Origin: Pseudorasbora parva
Lineage: Eukaryota; Chordata; Actinopteri; Cypriniformes; Gobionidae
DNA length: 64,000 nucleotides
NCBI RefSeq assembly: GCF_024679245.1
Contig: NC_090188.1
Location: 37,664,992 to 37,728,991 of the forward strand
Reading direction: 5' to 3'
The position numbers and the translations under genes were made by a program. The notes under the pieces were generated by a model that saw only the letters and a program-made list of their open reading frames with translations, was not told the origin of the DNA and made no database searches. Below, in pieces: positions 36,083 through 45,631 of this stretch (its first letter is position 1; the number at the start of each line of letters is the position of its first letter).

Positions 36083-36531
36083 GGCCAACATGTGGCTCGG
36101 GCAAGCACAGCAGCCAACTGAGCATCAGTCTTAACCTGCACCATCAAACCAGATGGTGGTGGCTTAGGCGAGTCAACCGCTTCCGAAGGGAAAAGCCTAC
36201 TTTTCAATGCTGCGATCAACAGTTCATCCTCTTCGCTAGCCCCGAATGAGAAATTTAATTCACCATGAGGTGAACCACCTTACTCATCCATGAACGCAAC
36301 TGGGTGGAATGAGCATGCTGTGGGATGAAAGGCCTTTTGGGATTCACCCGAAAGAAACCATTTCCATTGCAATCCTCAGATTGCTCTCTGCGTTTGGCCT
36401 GGTGTGCATCTGCTGCAATTCAATCAATCTGCTGTTTCATTCCGACTGTTTCTCCTTGTTGGAGGCTTCCATGAGTATTTAGTTCAAATGTAGTAATGTT
36501 TTAACTAAATTTAATGGTGCAACAAAATATA

Positions 36532-36537
36532 TTTATT
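36532..36537 (-). terminator. Possible syndig1 polyadenylation signal
   Basis: AATAAA on the minus strand about 580 bp downstream of the syndig1 stop codon, just before the DIRS remnant begins. It is a short motif in AT-rich DNA, so weak evidence. Confidence 0.25.
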
Positions 36538-37115
36538 AGTGTGTAAGTTGCAATTAGACAAAGTTGTAACTTGGGCACAGCTGGTGCAACCGCCCATATT
36601 TCATCTAGTTGGAATTTATTGGACCGGCCATCCGTTATCCAATGCTATCTGACAAAAAGTAAAGTTGTTTCAGTGGCAGAACAACTGATAACATTTTGAT
36701 GAATGATTTCTTTGGAAAAATGTGCACAATATGAGCAGGAACGTGCATTTAGTAAATCAAGTATTTACTTAAGTAAATCAGGTCCCTTTTGATTTCACAT
36801 TGACTTTAATGTGGCCAAAATCCCTTATATGTAGCATTAGATTTGCACTTGCACATACGTTGAGCGCAACAACAACAACAACCAAAAAAAATGGTGGCAC
36901 GGTCACATGAAAATGCAGAAAAGTGATCAGGACACTTACACAAACAGTTTTGTTCCACATGAAATGGGAACGTGACTTTTAAAAGTGCAGGAGAGGAACA
37001 CATTGCTGGTGAGTCCTATACTGTGACCCTTAGGCGTTTTCTCAAAAAGCTGATCCCAAAGTAAACCAGTATTTTTCTGACTGCTGAAAGAAAGAGTGGT
37101 TTGAGCATGAGAAGG

Positions 37116-37274
37116 CTACAAGTGATTGTTTTTGGAGAGGTATGCGATAAGGGCCACAGCCACTCCCACGTAGATGCCCGTCCCGATGGTGATGGACAGT
37201 ACGGCGAGGAAGAGCGCGCGTCTGGAGCTGGAGCTGGCGTGATGAAAGTCCCCTTTAGTCACCGCTTTGTTAGT
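37116..37274 (-). CDS. syndig1: Synapse differentiation-inducing protein 1, terminal coding exon
   Basis: SYNDIG1 (TMEM90B) is a dispanin/CD225-family membrane protein of excitatory synapses that associates with AMPA receptors. The minus-strand exon starts after the acceptor CCTCATGCAG in phase 0. It encodes 52 residues and a [23 protein letters not shown], then [20 protein letters not shown] and [12 protein letters not shown]. This matches the vertebrate SYNDIG1 C-terminus nearly residue for residue, including the final hydrophobic segment and the KNNHL end. The preceding exon (normally ending in the FYLSHE region) was not found up to 64 kb, so the intron to its right is probably more than 26 kb or leaves the window. 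No break is seen; this looks like a functional exon. PRRT1/PRRT2 relatives differ at the C-terminus. Confidence 0.95.
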   Translation of the reverse strand, partial: TNKAVTKGDFHHASSSSRRALFLAVLSITIGTGIYVGVAVALIAYLSKNNHL

Positions 37275-38795
37275 CTGCATGAGGGAGGGAGAACAAAGAC
37301 AAAAAATAGCACATGTTGACATGTTTTGGAAAGGTTTGCAGTGTGAACGAGCTATGATCGCAAAAGAGAGATGCAGAGAGAAAGAAAACAGAGAAATTAT
37401 TAATTGGCCCTTTTCCAACAGCTGACTGACAGATCTGGTAAAGTGCATAAATAATAAGTGCCGCATGACTCAGAGCTCTCCTGCGGGGGCTCGCAGCCTT
37501 TGAAGTCCAGGAAATGTTGCCAAGATTTAGGAGAGATATTTCTGATGAATTCATTTACATCTCAACACCCCGCTGCCACGTTGTTTTCCTTCCCTGCTCA
37601 CTTACAGATGCTCCTACCTGACCGCTCAGAGATATTTTGCCATCTATTATCTTGATTTATTACACAATGGTTGTAATTTCATACGGAGAAAAGCTGAACT
37701 GTCTGCCTGTAGGCTTGTGTCTTTCATCTTTGCCAACATCCATCACACAGTTGTTCGGCCCACAGTAATCAGATGATGCTAATCGGGTCGTATTGAAATT
37801 GCCCTCACATTTAGCAGCCGATCATTATTCAGCTACGTCTGACCAACTGCATCATGAGGTAGGAACAAAATAAAAATGACTCTAGTCATGCTCAAATGTG
37901 CATTTCCTTTTGCCTGGATGATCTCGAACTGATGGGTGTCAGACTAGCAAAAAATGAGAGCATGTAAGAAAGAGATGAAACAATATGACAATCGATATGA
38001 CATCATGATTGTAGTGACCAAAATGATCAAGTTATTGTACAAATGTGCTGGAAATGTTCAAAAGGTACTGGCATATACACACTGAAAACATTTCACAAAG
38101 TTTTATGTCAAAAAACCGACAAAAAAAAAATTAGCAACACTATGCCCTAAATATCATAATAGAGATATTTACAACTCCTACGGTGGCCTAATAAGTCCAA
38201 GATTAACACGGCAATCCCCCTCTTCGCATTCGACACGGTGCTATCGAGTGTTAAAATGCGAAAAGCGAAGCTTGAATTTACTTCCCTCTTTGGTTAATGT
38301 ACTTTCAAGAAGGAGGGGCAACATGGCGACCGGCATTCGAACCCCTCACCCGTATGTATTTTCAATGGCATATTATAAACTTACGAGAATACTTTATTAC
38401 TTGAAAGAAGTAAATGTAAATGAGGACATATTTTTGAAAGAACTAAGTGTTTTTAGCTAAGAATAAACTAAAAAAGTTACACAGTGTAGATTTAACAGCT
38501 GGATCCTGCGCAAACCCTCTTTTGGCGTTAAAAAACTACTGTCAGGATTGACTATTGACACGCAGTGAAAAAGTAGCGCTGAAAAACGTGTGGGTACAGT
38601 TATTTTTGGAGATGACATAATTGTGCATTTGTAGGAGTTTCCCTTTAAGATGCAAAATGTATGGGAGGAGAGTATTTAAATGAAGGCAGCAGCTATTCAC
38701 GCCAAGTGTTAATAGCAACTAGATTCTATTTACCCTTAGTGAAAATAGCATATTTTCGATAATTGCTATTTATACTAAGAGCAGATAGCTGTTAT
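37275..38795. other. Probable syndig1 intron (minus strand)
   Basis: The pyrimidine-rich acceptor lies at 37275-37290. The rest has no recognised exon. 38200-38350 contains CGACACGGTGCTATCGAGTG and GGGGCAACATGGCGACCG, possibly a repeat, not identified. Confidence 0.5.
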
Positions 38796-38971
38796 TTCCC
38801 TATCTCGAGGGAACTTCGAGCTGCGTCGAAACGCTAGGGGACGCCTCTGCGTACCATGTCATGAAGCACTTGTGTAATCAGTCCAATAGCGAGACGATAC
38901 GTCACAGGCGGGTGACGTCATCGACCAGGAAGCTATAAAGCACACCTGGACCAAACAGTCACTAGCTTCTG
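38796..38971 (+). repeat. Left inverted terminal repeat of DIRS element
   Basis: Starts TTCCCTATCTCGAGGGAACT. Positions 38820-38971 are the exact inverse of 42584-42735 apart from one base (GACGATACG versus GACAATACG). It contains AGCTATAAAGCACACC, a TATA-like box (about 38931) suited to driving the element's transcript. Confidence 0.95.
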
Positions 38972-39051
38972 TGTCTTCACAAGCGCTCTGTGTGAATTGT
39001 ATGTCCATTTATTGTGTGTGTGTTCAAAAAAAAATACAGAAAGAAAGAAAT

Positions 39052-40141
39052 ATGGCAAGTCAGTATAAGTGTTGTGTTCCTCCCTGCCCACGTTACATCA
39101 CGGGTGGGGATACACACGTCCTAATGTGTGATGTGTTTGGGGCTCGAGCATGCCCAGTCAGCTCTCGAGGGGGTCGGCTGCGAGCATTGCGAGAGACTCC
39201 CAATGCGCATATTAAGATCACGCCGGGCACTCTTCGAGGAGAGTGCTTTGGCTCGCGGTCCTCAGGGCTCGGGTCCCGCTGTTGCCGAGGCGCAGCGAAG
39301 GCTCGCGTCCTGGGGATCGCAGTTGGATCTAGTGGCGGGGTTAGAGACGGGTGATCCCCTATCTCTGCCTTTACTCGCTGGATCTCATGCCTCAGTTAGC
39401 GAGTTGGAAGCACGCTCTGCGGTTTTCTTCCGCTCGCGCTGAGGCACAAACGCAGCAGCACTCCAGCTCCGAGGAACTGGATGTTGTTAGCGCTGATGAT
39501 GATCTGCCAAAAGAAAACGACACACACACACTCATAAAAAGAGGTGCTATTGGTGTAACTCGCGCTGTGTCCAGGTTAAGTTTAGACTGGCCGGCCGAGT
39601 GTCAAGAAGTTCGCCAAAAAATAAATAAATATATAAATAAAATAAGAAAGAGAAAGAACAATATAATGGCGAGCAGACAGCATGTTTGAGATTACGAGGG
39701 GCTGAATCTAGTGGCTCGGATCTCGCGTTTGCCGAGGCAGCGCGTAGATCACGGGTCTACAATATAGATTCTATGACTCGATCGCGGATCTCGCGCTTGC
39801 CGAGGCAGCGTGTAGATTACGGGGTTGAGTCTAGTGGCTCAGATCGCGTGTTTGCCGAGGCATCGCGTAGATTATGGGTCTACATCTATCATTCAGAAAG
39901 GGCGACGATGTCTCGCGGGGAAGAGACGCTTGCGAGCTATCTCTCCCACGAGTCCGCATCGTTACACAGCCCCACAGCTCCCCACAACAAGCCGGTAAAA
40001 AAAAAAAAAAAAAAAAATCCGGCTTTGGGGGTAGGGCATATTCGGCAGCAGATCAGGCGGCCGCCGGTTTGTATACGGCGGTTGCCCTGCAAGCATATAA
40101 AGCAAGCAGACCTGCTGGGGGATATTGATATTGAGATGTGA
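39052..40141 (+). pseudogene. DIRS gag-like ORF, frameshifted
   Basis: The ATG at 39052 opens MASQYKCCVPPCPRYITGGD, a Cys-rich start. Within ~25 codons the meaningful frame shifts to LGLEHAQSALEGVGCEHCER and LPMRILRSRRALFEE (39134-39235), completing a zinc-binding-like cluster. It shifts again to SSSEELDVVSADDDLP and VTRAVSRLSLDWPAE (39460-39600). A later frame has RGEETLASYLSHESA (39915-39960), and another AYSAADQAAAGLYTAVALQA (40035-40095), both typical of DIRS gag. Between them lie a tandem repeat (39696-39885) and a run of A residues (39997-40016). At least four frames are required, so no full-length protein can be made. Confidence 0.75.
39696..39885 (+). repeat. Imperfect tandem repeat inside DIRS gag
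   Basis: Three related units, each containing GATCTCGCGYTTGCCGAGGC (or GATCGCGTGTTTGCCGAGGC) followed by AGCGYGTAGATYACGGG, begin near 39718, 39785 and 39840. Spacing is uneven (about 55-67 bp), so the array has been edited since duplication. Confidence 0.7.
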
Positions 40142-40379
40142 AATATAAAATATATATATATATATATAATAAATAAATAAATCAAAATGTCCCTCTGGGG
40201 CTGTCGGGCGGGGCAGCCTCAGCCGAGTACATCCTTTCTCAAACCTACACCGAGCAAAACAAAGAGAGAGCGTGGCCGCTCGGGGCCCCCCCGCAGAGAG
40301 ATCGGGGGTCCGGGCGACGCGCTCAGTCCCCTCCGGGAGAGTGCGGCTCGCCGAGGCGCCCGCTCGTTCCCGGTGCCAT

Positions 40380-40404
40380 CGGGGGGTGGGGGGGGGTGGG
40401 GGGG
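40380..40404 (+). other. G-rich tract with quadruplex potential
   Basis: Four runs of three or more G separated by single T bases in 25 nt, within the DIRS element between gag and RT. No function is shown. Confidence 0.6.
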
Positions 40405-40502
40405 TTCCGGTCTGCCAACCCTGCCACCGTTGGTGCTTCAGGGCGCGGCGGTCCCCGGCGAACATATATCTCCTTGTCCGCCCGGAAACGTAGCGGTTTG
40501 GG

Positions 40503-41003
40503 GTGTTCGCGCCCTCTCGTGAGGGCCCCGGGGTGGTCAGTTCGGTTGCTACCTGCCGGTTATCCGTTACAGGACACCGGGCTGACCACCCAGGAAAATC
40601 CAGAGACCAGCCTCAAAAGGCTGGTTCCCTTAGTAGATTTTCTGGCAGCGTGGAAACTTCTGCCGAATATCTCAGAATGGGTCCTGCTCACATTATAAAA
40701 AGGGTTCGGGTCACACCCACCCGTGTTCAGCAGGGTTACTCCTACGGTAGTAACCCCCGAGCAGCCTCTGGTCATGGAACGAGAGGTACAGACTCTTCTG
40801 CGAAAAGAGGCTATACACGGGTCCCTCCCCTCTGCAGAGAGTCGGGCTTTTACAGCCGGTACTTCATAGTTCCAAAGAAGGATGGAGGGTTAAGGCTTAT
40901 TTTTAGATCTGCATCAGCTAAACAAAATGCTCACGATAAAACAGATCGTGTGTCACGTCAGGTCCGAGGACTGGTGTGTCACAATAGACCTAAAAAATTG
41001 TGA
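40503..41003 (+). pseudogene. DIRS reverse transcriptase, N-terminal fragment
   Basis: A 166-codon ORF. Near its end it reads SGFYSRYFIVPKKDGGLRLI (40842-40905), the fingers motif of DIRS/Gypsy-like RT, then QNAHDKTDRVSRQVRGLVCH. The palm with the YxDD catalytic centre should follow but is absent. At about 41000 the sequence jumps to the end of the RNase H region (HHMLTLAQGKMLSLRAMYIP). The deletion therefore removed the RT core and most of RNase H. The upstream half of the ORF resembles DIRS only weakly. Confidence 0.75.
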
Positions 41004-41012
41004 TCGCGTCGG

Positions 41013-42474
41013 GTGTGGAAGCTGACGCATCATATGCTAACATTGGCCCAAGGCAAGATGCTCTCACTCAGGGCGATGTACATCCCGGGGGTCCTGAATG
41101 TAGCGGCAGACTCCCTGTCGAGGCAGGGAGTGATGTCGGGAGAATGGAGACTCCACCCGAGGTGGTGGAGGAGCTGTGGATCCGCTTTGGGCGAGCCCAG
41201 GTGGATCTGTTTGCGTCTGGAGAGACGACACACTGTCCAGCATATTTCTCCCTCACGCATCCAGCCCCGCAGCCTTCCCCCCTCTGGCATTGCTCCCAGG
41301 AGTGCTGGAGAGCGTCCGCCGGGACGGGGTTCAGCTTTTATTGGTAGCCCCGCTCTGGCCGGGCCAAGTATGGCTCGCCGACATTATGTCTCTCCTAGAA
41401 GGTTCTCCCTGGGAAATCCCAGTCAGGAGAGATCTTCTTTCGCAGGCCGGGGGGTCAGTACTGCACCCGCGCCCGGAACTGTGGAAACGGTGGGCTTGGC
41501 CCCTGAGGGGGCCCAGTTCATAAACACGGGTCTATCTACTGAGGTGATAGAGACCATGTTGCACTCCAGAGCACCATCCATAAGGAGACTTTACGCACTC
41601 AAATGGAGAGTTTTTGTCGCCTGGTGTACGCACCAGGCTTTGGACCCTGTTAACTGCCCGTTCGGTTCAGTTCTTGAGTTCCTACAAGAAAAATTCTCTG
41701 CAGGGTTATCTACGTCGACACTGAAAGTATATGTGTCGGCGATATCTGCTTATCATATTCCATTAGATAATGCATCATTGAGGAAACACCCTTGGGTCAT
41801 GCGTTTCCTTCGTGGTACTTTGAGGCTCAGACCTGCGGCACGCTCGAGGGTGCCTACTTAGGCAGTGGCACCCTCTTGTCTGGAGTTTGCACCAGGAATG
41901 GTAAAAGCATTTCTCTTCCCGAGGGAATGATATGCTCCCAAGGTCCCGACTAATGTGCCGGGACCAGTAATGCTGCAGGCTTTCTGTCCGCCTCCGTTCA
42001 CTAGTCAAGACCAAGAGAAGCTAAATCTGCTATGTCCGGTCAGGGCCCTAGATGCATATGTCCACAGAGCTGCCCTGTGGCGAAACTCAGAACAGTTGTT
42101 TGTGTGTTTTTGGGTCCCCGAGCAAGGGAAAACCGGCTTCAAAGCAGACGCTTAGCAAGTGGATAGTCGAGGCTATTTCGCTCGCTTATGAGTCGGCCGG
42201 ACATCCTTCACCAAGGAGGGTCCGCGCCCACTCCACTAGGAGTATGGCTGCCTCTATGGCTCTTATTTCTGGAGTTTCATTGTCAGAGGTATGTGATGCA
42301 GCTGGGTGGTCCTCTCCGCATACATTTGTGAGGTTTTACAATCTAGATGTAGCCTTACACCGGGGTCCCGGGTGTTTCTGGGTTGATTCACACATACAGA
42401 CATTTGGGACTCTGGCGGCGTGGGTATTGAGGTCCCCTAGCGTTTCGACGCAGCTCGAAGTTCCCTCGAGATAG
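41013..42474 (+). pseudogene. DIRS RNase H end plus tyrosine recombinase, broken
   Basis: Frame 1 (41013-41861) begins with the RNase H tail (YIPGVLNVAADSLSRQG). The recombinase's N-terminal SAM-like domain (LSTEVIETMLHSRAPSIRRL then YALKWRVFVAWC, and STSTLKVYVSAISAYHI) follows, up to a TAG at 41859-41861. Sequence normally following RVPTW is missing. The frame resumes at MPGPVMLQAF, DQEKLNLLCPVRALDAYVHR (conserved Arg region). An extra T in the run at 42108-42112 shifts the frame to SKQTLSKWIVEAISLAYESA, RVRAHSTRSMAASMAL (HxxR) and CDAAGWSSPHTFVRFYNLDV (Tyr nucleophile in RFY). The catalytic residues survive but no single protein is encoded. The recombinase would integrate circular DNA copies. 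Confidence 0.85.
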
Positions 42475-42535
42475 GGAACATCTCAGGTTACGTATGTAAC
42501 CATGGTTCCCTGAGAGGGAACGAGACGCTGCGTCG
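42432..42535 (+). repeat. Internal complementary region (ICR) of DIRS element
   Basis: 42432-42478 is the exact inverse of the left terminus 38796-38842 (47 nt). 42479-42535 is the exact inverse of the right terminus 42727-42783 (57 nt). This joint complement of both outer ends is the hallmark of DIRS-1-type replication, in which the ICR templates the extreme ends during circularisation. Confidence 0.95.
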
Positions 42536-42583
42536 CTATGCCATACTCCCGCCATGCCTGTGATCGACTTGTTCGGCTTTTTC

Positions 42584-42783
42584 CAGAAGCTAGTGACTGT
42601 TTGGTCCAGGTGTGCTTTATAGCTTCCTGGTCGATGACGTCACCCGCCTGTGACGTATTGTCTCGCTATTGGACTGATTACACAAGTGCTTCATGACATG
42701 GTACGCAGAGGCGTCCCCTAGCGTTTCGACGCAGCGTCTCGTTCCCTCTCAGGGAACCATGGTTACATACGTAACCTGAGATG
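42584..42783 (+). repeat. Right inverted terminal repeat of DIRS element
   Basis: Inverse of the left ITR (42584-42735), then a private end GTCTCGTTCCCTCTCAGGGA…CCTGAGATG complementary to the ICR. The terminal 57 nt contain the self-complementary CCATGG. Confidence 0.95.
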
Positions 42784-43194
42784 ATTTACTAAGTGAAATA
42801 GCATACTAAGGTGAAAATAGAAACATATGCTGCATCCTCCGGAGGTCATGTTTGAAGGTTGCATACATCATGGAGGCGTCACTTAAGAAAAGTAAAAGTT
42901 AGATTGCGAATAAAGAAATAAATGACAGTATTTTACACCTCACAAGGAAGAACAGTGAGTTTTATTACGGTTACTTTTCTTAAATAAGACATCCTTGATG
43001 ACGTATGCAGCCTTCGAATGCGACCTCTGGAGACTGCATCAATATTCTATTACACCATGTAAAAGTAGCGGTTCTTTGCAATATGTATAAATAGGAATTA
43101 CATGCAATTTATATATATTATTTGACAGATACATACTATGCACCTCAGTACTGTTGTACATTAACAGAATGCAATAATTTTTTTAATGGATGCC

Positions 43195-43455
43195 ACCTTA
43201 ATTGGACAACAAAAGCCCTCCCTACAACTACCCCTGACTCCAAATAAATGCTTTTATTATTATTTAACATTTCGGTCTTTTATCTTTGTTTTATACCATT
43301 TTCTTAATTTTTATTAAAAGCAAAAACTTTTCCGTTGTGATATGCGATGGGATAAGGGAGAAGAGCGAGCTCGGTAAAAGGCGGATTCGAACCTGTGTCG
43401 ATGACGTCAAAACCAAGATCCTTAAAGGTTATGCTTTACTGACTACACAACTGAA
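43195..43455 (-). repeat. tRNA-derived SINE-like sequence
   Basis: The minus strand has an A-box-like GTAGTCAGTAAAGC (43446-43433) and a perfect B-box GGTTCGAATCC (43393-43383) about 50 nt apart, the spacing of a tRNA-type Pol III promoter. The cloverleaf is poor and the 3' side continues into CTCGCTCTTCTCCCTTATCC, so it is a SINE rather than a tRNA gene. Confidence 0.4.
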
Positions 43456-43544
43456 GACGTTGAAATATGTGCGTCTTTGTTATCTTGTTTGGCCCAATCA
43501 GGCATTGTTAGATGGAGCTAGTGAGAATAGCACTTGCACTTTTA

Positions 43545-44600
43545 TTCCTGTGATGAATTTTCAGCATCATTCCCCAGTCTTCTAGCCTGACGTGGTCATA
43601 CTCAATTCTAGTCAGAATATGAGTCTGAAACTGCTCCATTGGGCTGTGATTATGGACATGGGGATGAAAGGGGGGCATGGGGATGATAATTGGACAGACC
43701 TACAACCAATCAGAGCAACGAAGCGATGCATTGTCAAATGTCAACATAGTTCAACTGCACTGTGTTGCCAAGTCCATGTTTTTTTCCCTGCGGGTTGTTT
43801 TCTATGTCCGCGGGTTGAAGCGACTATTATGTGATATATAGACCCAAGAGTGCGAATTTTAGCAGGCAACCTTGCCAAAATAACACACATTTTACCCTCC
43901 AAACGCCATTTTTCCCCCGGAGAACCCCCTGAGAAGCTCTTGTTTAGGGCTAGTAGTTGGTGGGTTTTGTTGTAAAAATTGGCAACCCTGTCTGCACACG
44001 CGCTGAAATCAGGCTGGAATACACGATCTTTACCGGTGTTGTAAAAAAAATTAATAATTTAATGATACACAGAGTACTTACCCAACATGATCATCATTTT
44101 TGAGAGAAATAGTGAAGGTGAATGCAGATACAAACAAGCTCTCCGTTTAGGATTTGAACAAATATAATCCAAGCCCCTTTGATGACGTGATGATTACGTT
44201 ACTGTTCATCATCTGTCCATCATCGTCTAAAGCCCGCCCTGATGATTTCATTGGTCCGAACAGTTTCTGTTCTGGGATAATTACTCCTCTATGGAGCAAG
44301 GCCAGACCGAACCGCCCGTCCTAAAAAAATTGTGGGCGGGGCTATGTTCGGCTGGCAACCAGGCTATCAGTCTTCAGTGTCACATGACCCTTCAGAAATC
44401 AGTCTAATATGATGATTTGCTGCTCAACAGACATTTCTACAAACTTTTTTTTGTGTGGATACCATGGTACATTTTTCAGGATAAACAAGATTGAAGAATA
44501 GAAAATTAAGAAGAACAGCATTAATTTGAAAAAGAAAGAATTTGTAACAATGTAAACCTCTTTACTGTTTACCCAGTTTAATGCATCCTTGCTGAATAAA
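43545..44600 (+). repeat. Dispersed SINE-like teleost repeat split by a MITE
   Basis: TATTCCTGTGATGAATTTTC plus AGCATCATTCCCCAGTCTTC (43545-43582) continues after the MITE with CAGTCTTCAGTGTCACATGA and CCCTTCAGAAATC…TTTAATGCATCCTTGCTGAA (44367-44600). It is the same repeat family as 29565-29800. Confidence 0.7.
43583..44366 (+). mobile_element. TAGCCTGACG MITE, full-length copy
   Basis: Starts TAGCCTGACGTGGTCATACT and ends GGCTGGCAACCAGGCTA. CAGTCTTC is duplicated on both flanks and is single in the host repeat, proving insertion. It is highly similar to 21398-22162 throughout, with a local rearrangement near 43660-43690 (two GGGGATGA blocks). Confidence 0.9.
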
Positions 44601-44604
44601 AACC

Positions 44605-45631
44605 TTACTTACACACACTTTTGAATGGAGAACAGGCATTGACACAACTAATAATTTCCTGTAGCAAATGAGAATGTGATACAAAATATTTTAATAATGT
44701 GCATCTAATCAATGCCCAAGCAACATTAATGAAGTAAATGTTCAGTTTTTCATTTCTGAGCTGATACAGTAAAAGGAGAAGATTCACAGGCATAGTCAAC
44801 CCGTAAGATAGTTTCTCCTTTCTGGAAGAGCTTCCTGTGAAAGTGGTCATTGAGAGGACAGCTGTAAAATGTATGCCTTCTGCCTGCTTCTGGGCCTCTT
44901 GAGATTGCTGAAAGATGTCAGCGCTGACCACAGCGCGGCAACCTGCCGCAGACAGGCATGGGAATATGCTAATGGCATAGAAAAACACAATAAAGCAAAA
45001 AATTAAAAGATAATGTTTAATTGCTGGGAAACTGCATAGTTTTCCAATACCTGCATGTTACCTGACACTGACTGCGGTCATTTACAAAGCTTTGCTACAG
45101 ACTCTTGTAATAGCTGGCAAAACATGAAGGTGATTAGGAGGAGGTAATTTGGATAATTTTTTATTTATTTTTTTGCTGTGTTCTTAATAATTTAATCACT
45201 TTTAGATTCACATTTAAGCCTCTTTTACATTTATTAACAACTGCCATGCTGTAATACTTCAAATAACCTGAAGTATTACATTTTGGCAAATACTGGTCCC
45301 ACACCATCTGTGCTACAATTTTGATACTTCACATTGTGTGCTATTACATTTCTAAAGATATGATCAGATATGATTCCCGCCTGGAGAATGACATAACTGG
45401 CAAGAACAAATCCTGCACACTTACACTGAAGGAGGGACCAAAGCCTATTTAGGGATCTCAATGAGACTTTGGTGAGATGCTGCATAGCAAAATTACTCAG
45501 AACACACCTCAGCACCTACAGAGCAACCCTTGAGAAAAAGAAGACTGTTTCTCAATATGCATTCGTACCACACATCTCGTCTCATCCTCAACCATTAAAG
45601 TTCAAGTACAGACTTGAGAGAATCTTACATC
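44605..45631. other. Gene-free stretch
   Basis: A 127-codon minus-strand ORF (44988-44605) has no recognised domain and weak splice context, so I leave it uncalled. Confidence 0.4.

Larger units (their letters stand above)
33986..36470 (-). pseudogene. DIRS gag-like ORF, broken and interrupted
   Basis: Pieces occur in order on the minus strand. ASNKEKQSE and LIELQQMHTRPNAESNLRIA lie near 36470-36370. VEWNPPPCPELSRLDNWFLG lies near 35655, after removing the TTAA MITE. HQELTKTWKAPFTARTHFAG then SSAINTLNGGQARGYSVVPP spans 35575-35455. QAKALKELQEGSADPRLMQD and LRSATK lie at 34690-34610. FFDNIVEVFSQQLSAVKMQM and RHILPQH span 34090-34010. The TKxWKAPFxAR and GxARGYxxVPxVE segments are characteristic of fish DIRS gag. 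Frames and stops vary, and the four main pieces are separated by younger insertions. Confidence 0.65.
32640..36480 (-). mobile_element. Old DIRS-type tyrosine-recombinase retrotransposon, deleted and full of insertions
   Basis: Read on the minus strand, gag sequence runs from about 36470 to 33985 and tyrosine recombinase sequence from 33985 to 33530. An inverted terminal repeat carrying a TATAAAAG promoter-like box lies at 32672-32880. Reverse transcriptase/RNase H is missing. Five or more later insertions split it: a CACTGCAAAA MITE (33033-33405), an L2-like 3' end (34190-34598), a second CACTGCAAAA MITE (34698-35062), a LINE 3' UTR (35058-35450) and a TTAA MITE (35659-36082). DIRS elements insert with a tyrosine recombinase instead of an integrase. 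Confidence 0.75.
38796..42783 (+). mobile_element. DIRS-type retrotransposon with intact replication ends and broken ORFs
   Basis: The structure is complete: left inverted terminal repeat (38796-38971), gag remnants, RT fragment, RNase H/recombinase region, internal complementary region (42432-42535) and right inverted terminal repeat (42584-42783). The 152-nt ITR core (38820-38971 versus 42584-42735) differs at one position. The element is ~4.0 kb; full DIRS elements are usually near 6 kb, and the RT core is missing here. No target duplication is seen, as expected for tyrosine-recombinase integration. It lies on the opposite strand to syndig1, about 1.5 kb upstream of its last exon. Confidence 0.92.

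Noticed and set aside
38200..38350. Second tRNA-like B box (GGCATTCGAACCCC)
   Set aside because: Not in the right orientation and spacing with any A box.
39937..40465. Minus-strand ORFs over the DIRS gag/RT gap
   Set aside because: They arise from poly-T, TA and C-rich low-complexity tracts.
43370..43450. Functional tRNA gene
   Set aside because: Box B is perfect, but the acceptor and anticodon stems do not form a proper cloverleaf; SINE-like instead.
44605..44988. 127-codon minus-strand ORF
   Set aside because: Longest non-TE ORF in its region but no recognised motif and no convincing splice sites; chance cannot be excluded.
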